DNA from: Lithodes maja
Taxonomy: Eukaryota > Arthropoda > Malacostraca > Decapoda > Lithodidae
Reading direction: 5' to 3'
Assembly (NCBI GenBank): GCA_037953745.1
Contig: JBAKBP010003222.1
Coordinates: forward strand, 93,828-157,827
Length of the DNA stretch: 64,000 nt
Part shown: positions 31,613 through 40,676 of the stretch, one piece after another
How positions within the stretch are numbered: the first letter of the stretch is position 1
How the letters are laid out: each line of letters begins with the position of its first letter
The notes under the pieces: model-generated
What the model was told of the DNA's origin: nothing
Database searches by the model: none
Seen by the model: the letters and a program-made list of their open reading frames with translations, nothing else
Position numbers and translations under genes: made by a program

Positions 31613-32430
31613 AAGGAGTACAAAGGAAATCAAGCAACAACATATCTAGTGACCCTTCTAGGTTGCTTGTCCTCCAAAACACTGAGGATCAAGTGTCCAA
31701 AAAGTGGTTTAGAGTGGGTAAGGGAACATTGGAAAGGGAATTACTGCCCTGGAACTAATATCCGTGGCAGGATTAGGAAGTTAGTAGGGGACAGATGGGT
31801 TAGTAACTGAGGGGGGGATAAAATAAAGTTATTCATTTACAAACGCAGTCAGCCGCGGGTTTGATGCGAGATATTTGTCTATGCGGAGTTTAAATGAATC
31901 AACGGTGATGCAGTCTATAACGTTTCGGGGAAGCCCATTCCACAAGTTGACAACTCGATTGAAGAAGAAATTCTTAGATTCGTGTGAGTTAAAAGATTTA
32001 CCAATAATTTTGCAACCATTTCTCCGTGTGTAATTAGATTGGTCGATAGTGAAGTACTTACTACAGTTCATAATTGTCGATGCCTTTGATGATTTTGAAC
32101 ACTTGAATTAAGTCACCTCTTAATCTGCGCTGGGTTAAAGGAAATAGATTTAATTCTCTAAGACGCTCTTCATATGGTTTGTTCTTTAGGCTAGGTATCA
32201 TTTTGGTAACTCTACGTTGAACTCGTTCTAGCTTGTTTATATCTTTTTGGTAATAAGGGCACCAGGATTGAACGCAGTATTCCAGAAGAGGGCGGACTAA
32301 GGAATTGTAAAGGGTTAGGATAACTTCTTTGGATTTATGCTCAAATGACCTGCCTATAAAGCCAATTATTTTGTTTGCCTTCTTAACAACTTCTGAACAT
32401 TGTTGACTCGGTTTTAGGTTACTCGATATT
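31613..32430 (-). pseudogene. CR1-like LINE 3' end inside the composite element
   Basis: Minus-strand fragment matching 53631-54480: RT C-terminus (VTISSNLKPSQQC, LVRPLLEYCVQSW, DKYLASNPRLTAF) and 3' UTR. The 3' tail is two TACAAAGGAG units at 31607-31630. There is a frame break near 32061-32071. Its 5' truncation point abuts the 16-bp array at about 32430. Confidence 0.88.
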
Positions 32431-32433
32431 GTG

Positions 32434-33066
32434 ACCGTATGGGCCCAGTCCTGTCTGGGCCCAATTCCGTATGGGCCCAATCCCGTCTGGGCCGAATCCC
32501 GTATGGGTCCAGTCCCGTCTGGGCCCAATCCCGTCTGGGCCCAAATACGGAATTGTGCCCAGACGGGATTGGGCCCAGACGGGATTGGGCCCAATCCCGT
32601 CTGGGCCCAATATAAAAAACAAAACAAAAACAAATATATATAATTATATACAGTATATAATATTATATATAATAAAAACAAAAAAAATCCCGTCTGGGCC
32701 CAATCCTGTATGGGCCCAATCCCGTATGGGCCCAGTCCCGTCTGGGCCCAATTCCGTATGGGCCCAGTCCCGTCTGGGCCCAATCCCGTATGGGCCCAGC
32801 CCCATCTGGGCCCAATTCCGTATGGGCCCAATCCCGTATGAGCCCAATTCCGTATGGGCCCAGTACCGTCTGGGCCCAATCCCATATGGGCCCAATTCTG
32901 TATGGGCCCAGTCCCGTCTTGACCCAGTCCCGTCTGGGCCCAATCCCGTTTGGGCCCAATCCTGTCTGGGCCCAATCCTGTCTGGGCCCAGTCCGGTGTG
33001 GGCCCAGTCCCGTCTGGGCCCAATCCCGTCTGGGCCCAATTCCGTGGGCCCAATCCCGTGGCCACC
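32434..33066. repeat. Second 16-bp-array module with AT-rich core
   Basis: Arrays of GTATGGGCCCAGTCCC-type units at 32434-32616 (with an internal orientation switch near 32540-32590) and 32689-33066, around an AT-rich core containing TATATACAGTATATAA. It ends CCCAATCCCGTGGCCACC. Structure parallels the module at 30384-30946. Confidence 0.9.
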
Positions 33067-33075
33067 GCATCATCA

Positions 33076-34138
33076 CCATGCGTGAACATAGAAGCTCTGA
33101 CAGCATGTCGCCTGATACCTTTAAATAAGAATCCAGGAGTTAGACCAGTAGGCGTTGGGGAAGTTCTTAGAAGGATTATAGGAAAAGCAATCATGTCAGT
33201 ATTTGGAAAAGATGTACAAAGAGCAGTGGGCAACTTACAAGTATGTGCAGGACAGCAAGCCGGAGGAGAAGCAGCAATACATGCAATGGGGAAGGTATAT
33301 GATGAGGAAGATTGTGAAGCGGTACTGCTAGTGGATGCAACAAATGCCTTTAACACCATTAATAGGGAGGCAGCTATTCACAACATCAAGAACAAATGCC
33401 CGAGCATCGCAAAGTATATAGAAAACACTTATAAGGAGCCAGCTAACTTGCATATAGTTGGAAGCACAAAGAAGGAAGAAATACAAATTCTCAAATCAAA
33501 TGAAGGAACAACGCAAGGAGATCCAGTGGCAATGGCAATGTACGCACTGGCACTATCTATTCTGCAGCAAAAAATAAAACAAGAGGCAACCCGAGTGAAT
33601 GAGTGGCGTATGCAGATGACCTCACAGGTGCAGGAAGAATAAGGGATCTCCATCAATAGTGGCAGAGAGTACAATCGGTTGGAGCAGTCATTGGGTACCA
33701 TCCTAATGCTAGTAAATCTGTACAAATAGTGAAAGAAGACAAGTATGAAGAAGCAGTGCGGACTTTTGATGGGACAGGAGTGAAGATTACAAAGGATGGT
33801 CAACGCCATTTGGGAGCAGTAATAGGCACAGAGGAATGCAAGAGAGTCTATGTGCGAAAAAAGGTAGCGGAGTGGGTAAAGGAAGTGAAAACCCTGGCAG
33901 ACATTGCGAAATCTGAACCACATGCTGCATATACTGCCTTCACATATGGTGTTAAGCACAGATGGACCTTTCTTATGAGAACAGTACCTGACATTGGACA
34001 GATGCTCCAACCGCTGGAAGAAGCAATCAGAGGAGCATTCATACCTGCTTTAACAGAGATGGAAGGCGTCACGCAAGAGCTAAGAGATCTATTAGCTCTT
34101 CCGCCAAGGTTTGGAGGTATGGGGATCATAAACCCAGT
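33076..34138 (+). pseudogene. RT core and C-terminal region of the R2-like-endonuclease LINE
   Basis: Sequence resumes with IEALTACRLIPLNKN, then VLLVDATNAFNTINR (catalytic Asp) and EGTTQGDPVAMAMY. The catalytic YADD is encoded at about 33607-33621 but in a different frame from the preceding motif, so a frameshift lies near 33590-33605. A third frame (33729 onward) carries KRVYVRKKVAEWVKEV, TFLMRTVPDIGQML and LPPRFGGMGIINPV. It ends at the inversion junction near 34138. RNA-templated DNA synthesis would be its role; it is not functional. Confidence 0.82.
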
Positions 34139-34640
34139 GACATCATGGCACACCTCGTCCCGCATTTGTGCAGTGATGTCTCGTACTTCATCATGCCGGA
34201 TACAGATGAATCCTCCTTTCTTACATGTCATACAGTGGTCTGAGTTGTTTATTTCACCACATGCACATTTCAGCGGCAGGTTCGAAACTGGCCACCCATA
34301 CCTCAAGGCTACGGCATCATTGAATTCTTGTTATTTAAGCTGAAGCCTTTTTCCTTTATTGGTAATGAAGCGAGCCAATTTGAAGCCTTGTGCCATCTCA
34401 ACTCTCATTTTCAGTTCTTCCCTACATTCGGTCTTAATTTGTTCTAGGCTATGTTTCTATCTCTCTTCTCTGCTCTTTGTAATTTCCCGTCTTGCATTTC
34501 GTTGTGCCGCCTCGGCACCTCATGAGTACCAAAATTCCCTTAAAGTTACTACGTCTCTAACAGAAAAAATACGGGAGCAAAATGAAAATGATGAGGTGGA
34601 CGAAGAGGAACAACGAAATGCAAGACGGGAAATTACTTAT
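34139..34640. pseudogene. Inverted and duplicated endonuclease-region piece of the LINE
   Basis: 34139-34505 is the reverse complement of about 61910-62278 of the second copy (minus strand encodes RYGWPVSNLPLKCACGE and HDEVRDITAQM). After a junction containing GTGCCGCCTCGGCACC, forward sequence resumes at about 34512 with HEYQNSLKVTTSLTEK and runs to about 34640. The words around CGAAATGCAAGACGGGAAATT occur in both orientations (about 34480-34503 and 34615-34638). Confidence 0.85.
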
Positions 34641-34890
34641 ATTCTAGACTGCACATAACTGAGGAAACATAACACTGCCAGACTCCCAGACACTTCATAG
34701 TATGCCCAATCGCTTAGGAATTAGGAATAACATGAAGCAAAAACATGGGACAAGTCTGAGCACTATCCTAACACTTGAAAAACACTAGTTTGTATTCCAG
34801 TAGGTTGTGGTAGGCTACTCATAGCAAACCTAAAACCACTGTGGATACCAACTTCACTAATAAAGAATACACACTTATATTAACAATAAA
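34641..34890. other. Non-coding spacer
   Basis: AT-rich; nothing recognised. Confidence 0.5.
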
Positions 34891-37640
34891 ACAATGCAAC
34901 AAAATAATGGCCGAGAAAAAGGTATGAAGCTTATATCTAAGATTATGAAAATTAGAAAGATAATTGGAGATAGGACAGAACCCTGAGGAACACCGGAGTT
35001 GATAGGATGAGGAAGTAAATGATGGCCGTCCACAACCACAGCTATGGAACGGCCGGAAAGGAAATTAGAGAAAAGGCACAGATGGAGGGATAGAAACCGA
35101 AGGAGGGTAGTTTAGAAATTAGAGATTTGTGCCAGACTCTATTGAAGGCCTTCAATATGTTTAGCACCATAGAAAAGCTCTCACCGAAGTCCTGAAAGGT
35201 GATGACCAAGAGTTAGTAAGATATGAAAGAAGATTACCAGTAGAGCGACCCTTAAGGAAGCCATACTGGCGATCTGAGAGTAGATTATAAGAAGAGAAAT
35301 GCTTAAGAAATTTGGAAATAAGAATAGTTTCAAAAACTTTTCAGATGCAAGAGATAAGAAGACTTAGATGACAATTGGAGGGTTGAGAGTGGTCACCCTT
35401 CCTTGGGACAGGTTGAATGAGAGCAAACTTCCAGCAACAAGGGAAGACATTATAGGAGAGACAGAGACAAAAGAGTTTGCCTAGGCAGGGAGTCTGCACA
35501 GAAACACAGTTTTTTAGTACAACAGGAGGAAAACCATCCAGACCGTACGCCTTCTTAGTATTAAGCCCAGAGAGGGTAGAAAGTACATCTTTAGAAGAAA
35601 TTATGATATTAGGCATTAGTAGGAGAGAGGGGGCTGGAGAGGGAGGAATAGCACCGGAACCATCCAAGGTGGATTTTCTAGCGAAAGTTTGAGCGAAAAG
35701 TTCAGCTTTGTCAGAGGAAGAAGTAATGGTTGTGCCATCAGAGTGGAAAGGGGGAGGGAAAGACGAGGAAGAAAAATTGTTGGAGAGGTTTTTAGCTAGA
35801 TGCCAGAAAGCTTGAGAAGAGCTAGAGTTGGATAGTTCAGAGCATTTATTATTGATGAAAGAGTGATTGGCAAGTCGAAGAAAAGAATTGGCTTGATTCT
35901 GGGCAGAAACATAGGAAGAATGAGATTCTTGTGTTTTAAGGCGTCAGTACCGTTTGAATGTTTCCTCCTTATTACGGACAGCAGTAGAAAAAGCGTAAGC
36001 AAACCAAGATTTGTTTGCATTAGTCTGAGAGAAAGAAAATTAAATGTATGCCTCCATGCCTGAGAGGATTACTTCGCTAATGCATCCAGCACTCTTCGAG
36101 GGTCCCCGGCCACGGAAGCAAAAATCATTCCATGGGAAATCAAAGAAGTACTGCCGGAGAGCCTCCCAGTCAGCAGCGGTAAAGTTCCACAAGTGCCGCC
36201 GGCTGGAAGGGTTGGGTGGCCGTATTGGAGAGATAGGACAGGTGACAGAGATAAGTTTATGGTCGCAGGAGCCCAAAGGAGAGAAAAGATCGACAGTATA
36301 AGAGGAAGGATTAGAAGTTAGAAACAAGTCAAGAATGTCGGGCCGATCTCCGAAGTGATCCGGGATACAGGTGGGTTGCTGGACTAATTGCTCTAGGTCA
36401 TTTAGGATAGCAAAGGCGTAGGCTTGTTCACCAGGTTGGTCAGTTGTATGAGAGGAGAGCCATTGGCGGTGGTGAACGTTGAAATCTCCCTAGATGGAGA
36501 TTTCTGGGAAAAGAGAAATGGATAGAATGAAATTGAAAATTGAAATATATATTGTAATTGATTTTTTTTTTTTTTTTTTTATATTGAAATATTTTATTTA
36601 GCCTTTATTATACAATACAATTTTCCTTCCACATTATTTGTAAACACAAACAAATAATAATTTAAAAAACAAACAAGGCTGAGCCTTTTGAGATATATCT
36701 TTCTTAAAGGCACCTGGCTATAACACGATCTATCAAAATGTAATTGTATTTAATATACTCAGTCACAGTTATGTGCCTTGGAACTACGTGTTGTAAAGAA
36801 TTTTAACTTTGAAAAGGGATACATGTGGGCAAATAAAATACAATAGTGGTGATTAACACACATTGAGTATGCACTCACTTCCCAGAACTCATATCTTAGT
36901 GTTTTGTTATCACAATTACCTATTTAATACCATTTATAAAATTGAATATATATAATATATATTGTACAACTATTGACTTGATGTTCAAAGGCTACAATTG
37001 TAATTTTACCCATAATTCGACACAAAGACACATAAGCTTCCCTTACAGTATATGCCTAATTAGTAAAAGACATAGACTTTTTAATGTATGGAGTACACAC
37101 ATACAACATTCATTCAGACCTACTGTATATATGAGAAAATGGTGAATTATATACTGTACACTACATATCCATTTCTATAAAAGCATTATTTTACATAATT
37201 ATGTGCTCCGCTTTATAGTTTAGATAGTCAAGGAATTTGGGAAAGTCGGTAGAGTTAGGGGAAAGATAGGCAGCGCAGAAATATTTAGTATGAGAATCCC
37301 AGGATAGTTTGAGCCAAAAGTAGAGAATTCAGACGAGTCGAAATCGGGAACACGAGAGCAAGTGAGTTTGTTGTGCACATATGCACAACAACTGCCTTTG
37401 GCTTTGAAACTAGGATAGAGATAGTAGGAGGATACAGAGAAGGGGCTGCTGGCAGTTACTTTAGACACCTGCTTTTCAGTGAGAAAAAGAATATCAGGTG
37501 CGTAGGAGGAGAGATGGTGTTCAACAGAGGCAAAATTAGAGGAAAGGCCGCGAATGTTGCAAAAGTTAATAGTAAGAGTAACAGGCCAAGGTCCAGACAA
37601 TTTTGAGGGGTCTTCAGGGGAAGGTCGGGTGGGTGTGGGG
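34891..37640 (-). pseudogene. Degraded Jockey/I-like LINE ORF2, interrupted
   Basis: Minus-strand endonuclease and RT. The 5' part (37220-37600) has LTINFCNIRGL and LFLTEK of the APE endonuclease. After an insert at about 36560-37207, the endonuclease continues with GDFNVHHRQW (about 36470-36500) and SCDHKL (about 36260, where SDH is usual). The RT start at 35341-35667 has LNTKKAYGLDGFPPVVLK, and further RT pieces (LLSDRQYGFLKGRSTGNLL near 35200-35270) follow with several breaks. No intact frame remains. It resembles the piece at 59150-59945. Confidence 0.75.
36560..37207 (-). mobile_element. Poly(A)-tailed insert in the LINE endonuclease region
   Basis: AT-rich insert of about 650 bp. On the minus strand it ends with AATAAAGGCTAAATAAAAT and then, about 15 bases later, an A run of about 19 (T run at 36562-36580). 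This is the layout of a polyadenylated transcript copied by a LINE. No coding frame or clear target duplication was found. It could be a processed 3' UTR or the tail of an unknown retroposon. Confidence 0.5.
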
Positions 37641-38304
37641 GCATTTATGAATCACCGCCCCCTAGGGACTCCAAGGCTGATCTACGGTTTATCATATTTT
37701 GTTTAAATTTTGATGTGGAAGAATGAAGTGTGGTGTGCATGTTTAGTGTAGTGTAGTGGATAGGAGGAGGAGGTGTTTGTGAGAGCTAGCTGAATTACTC
37801 TCAATGTAAGTGAGGAACAAAGGAAATCAGTAAGTGATGTCAAGCAAATAAAAAAGGAGTTCCAACGACTCCTTACCAAATACCTATAACCTCTCCTGGT
37901 TCTAGCCCTGGTTGATTGGTGCCTAGAATATATATACTGTATACATCACATCTAAGATTCAATCATTATTATTATTAGGATTCATTATATCCAACTCTCA
38001 TAATATTATAATTTTAAGGTAGTTTTACTTGCAATTGAATGATACTTATGCAGGTGACTGTACACCTTGGGGAGTATTCTTTGTAAGTCTTTGTAACTTC
38101 CTCCTTCTAATTTTCATGAGATTCCTTTCCCACGCAATGTAAGCTTACCTCAACACTCCTGATAGCTCTCCACTCTCTGAACATGTGATAGGAGGGGTCT
38201 TGGTAAATTTCCATCAGTTCTAAAGTGTGTGAAAAGCAGGAGAGATGAGAGGTAGGGAGAAGATTTGAGGACAGATAGACACGAACATTGGGCACGTTAA
38301 CAAC
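37641..38304. other. Unassigned sequence left of Gmr1 copy B
   Basis: The minus strand has a short frame (38107-38304 and beyond into the LTR) with NVRVYLSSNLLPTSHL and LELMEIYQDPSY. It may be the end of a LINE or a chance frame. I do not recognise it. The Gmr1 LTR begins at 38305 after GTTAACAAC. Confidence 0.4.
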
Positions 38305-40160
38305 TGTTACGACCGGGCACTCGGGTACACTAGGGCTCTTACACAGGACTCGAGTATGGCTCGCTGCCACAACGGAAACACACGATCCCAACCCCAGAGT
38401 ACTGCCAGCCGAACAAAAAACGCCACTACCCTCCAGAGTTCTATCTGCTATAACGGGGTATACAAGAACTCGGTACTAGCGTTTCACACAACAGACTAAT
38501 AGCAAGACGGGAGTTATCTAGTCTGGTCAACAATCAAACAAAGAAGAAAGTACTACAACACTAAAGAATAGTGTTGGCCGAAGCCGAAGTAATCCACCCT
38601 TGAACTAAGAACTTAAGAAGTCCTCCACCCTCTACTTCGGATCGGCACTATTACGTTACGTTAAACAATAGTCCTCGAGCATCAAGCAAGGAATCTTCTG
38701 ATAAGTTAGATGCTTCTCGAATACTCATAAGAAGTAAGTATCGGATTTTGAACAGCAATTTAATGAATAACTCACTGGTAATTAAAGGCTTTAAATTGAC
38801 ATAAGAAGAATTATAAGAATAAGCAATAGGATATGGCAAACATTAAGAAGAAGTACTCCGACAATGCACTGGCAATAGCCTACTAAGATTGTGCTCGTGG
38901 GCCACTAATCTCTGAAGTAGCTAAGCGTGCCACACATGAAATCAATAGTGCTTAAACAATAATATACATAAGGAGAAGCTTCAATACTAACTGTATCTGC
39001 TGGTCGAGCAAAGTCTAGCTGGGATATCTAAGGTTAAGAGACAATGGCTGAGCAAGCGGCTCGTAGCCTAGCGAGGTCCTTAAGACTGTGCGGCCAAATT
39101 ACGTTAATTGACGGGATGCTCTCTTGAGAGATCCAGATCACTAGTATCTGGTTCTCTCCTGGCGATCCTCTCAAAGTCAAGCAAATGAGATAGCACAGTG
39201 TTGGGTGGCACAGGCAAAAGCCCTCACTCGCAACACAGTGCTAAACTCCCACGGTACACAGTCAGAAAGACCACCTAGGCGTTCCACGTCTCCGTTGCAA
39301 TTGTACTGGTTCAACCGCAACCTAGTACTCATAGGAAATCACAACTCAGAAACCCTATCCCAGTCTAGCATTGCCTAAACCAGCAGAAAACAGGAACATG
39401 AATAATCGCACACAGGGAAATGCATATACGAGTGCAACAAACATCAATCAATCCTATTCTAGTTAACCCTTCCAAAAATAGGCTATCTAACAGGCACTTA
39501 TCTCGTGAGAACTCAAGCGATAATACTTTGGCTGACTAAATCTGCACCAAAGGGGTCATGGAGGTTAAACAGGGACGAGAAGAGAAGAAGATAGGCTGTT
39601 CAGAGAGTAGAGAAAGTTCACATCAGTCGGAAGAATATGGATAGTTGCAAGGGATATGAGAAGTCGCTTTGCCTGATGAGTTCTGAAGAAATGGTGGCAA
39701 GAACCTCTCTTTTTATACTCGGCCCTCTAGCGGCATATCTCAAACTACTTAAGGACCGCCCACTGGCAATCATGACGTCATATTCTCTCTCAATCTGGGA
39801 TCGACAAAGAACTTCCCACGCGCTGAAAGGAAGGAAGGGAGGAGGGAGGAGGGAATTAGGCCTATCTGCCCGCGTGGCGCACTCACTGGTCCCCGTTACG
39901 TAATATCTCTCTCTCTCTCCTCTCATCATTACATATAAGTCCCACACACAATACTTATATCTAATGATATAAAATAGAACTCGTTGACTTAGAAGAAAAC
40001 AAAATACATAATGATAATACTTATAGTACAACGGTTCACATAAACTGAGTTAGGAAACTCTACACAGACTACAGCCAAAGTTCCTGCCCTGACGATCCTA
40101 GCGAGAGTGGGGCCTGACTGGGCGTTCTGTACAGCATGCTCATACTCGACATGCGTCACA
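38305..40160 (-). repeat. 3' LTR of copy B (1856 bp)
   Basis: Near-identical to the other two LTRs; TG...CA ends. Its polypurine tract neighbour is CCTCCCCCAAG at 40161-40171. Confidence 0.97.
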
Positions 40161-40171
40161 CCTCCCCCAAG
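40161..40171 (-). promoter_or_regulatory. Polypurine tract of copy B
   Basis: Minus-strand CTTGGGGGAGG next to the 3' LTR, identical to copy A. Confidence 0.85.
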
Positions 40172-40676
40172 ATTTTACTTGCTCAACCCTGAGCTAAAAT
40201 CTGATATACAGAACCCCATCAAACCCCTCACACCCAGCGACCGCATGGCACTAAAACAACGCTGAGTTTATCACTAAAACACATCTTATATAAAAAAAAA
40301 ATTCACATTTCATAACTCCTCCCAACAATAGTAAAAGACATAATATCATGCTCCCAGAGCGAGCTTACAGCAGCTCAGCCGTTTGATAGTTCGTGGACTA
40401 CTCAAACACTATAGGCTATGACAAACTTATACAATTATCTATATCAAAAAGAAAGAGTTTTTATATGATTTTTTATATTTTAATATGTTTTTTTCCGGCT
40501 GCACTATAAGGGCAGCCTATTTTCTTCTATACCAAACGCTCAACAATCCTGCTTTACGACCCAATACGCTGGGCTACAACCGCGAGCCAACAAGCACCAA
40601 GCGCAAAATACTACTCAAACCAAAGCAGGAGGCTACCCGTGTGTCAATCTCTTCGGGATCATACACCTGTGATAGC

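Larger units (their letters stand above)
30384..33066. mobile_element. Composite 16-bp-repeat element with 9-bp target duplication
   Basis: GCATCATCA occurs at 30375-30383 and 33067-33075. The ends, GGTTCCATAGGGATTGGG and CCCAATCCCGTGGCCACC, form a weak inverted pair. Removing the insert and one copy of the duplication makes the host RT frame continuous. Inside are two modules of GGGCCCA-type 16-bp arrays around AT-rich cores (30384-30946 and about 32434-33066), a 17-bp minisatellite and a CR1-like 3' fragment. No transposase is present. A 9-bp duplication would suit a MULE-type element, but the family is unknown. Confidence 0.75.
29828..34640 (+). mobile_element. LINE with R2-like restriction-type endonuclease, disrupted
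   Basis: Non-LTR retrotransposon on the plus strand. RT N-terminal region is at 29828-30374, the RT core at 33076-33730, the thumb-like region at 33729-34138, and an endonuclease piece is inverted at 34139-34505. A 2683-bp composite insertion splits it. The same family reappears at 61770-62880, where the C-terminal CXC...H...C and nuclease-like region is intact. I could not name the clade with confidence; NeSL/R4/Utopia-like groups are candidates. Confidence 0.75.

Noticed and set aside
30615..31682. Long minus-strand frames over the 16-bp and 17-bp arrays (up to 355 residues)
   Set aside because: Unit lengths not divisible by three make all frames alike and open; the residue repeats of 16 or 17 reflect the DNA period.
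32061..33359. 432-residue minus-strand frame
   Set aside because: It joins antisense of the LINE RT, the 16-bp arrays and a CR1 fragment by chance; only the CR1 part is meaningful.
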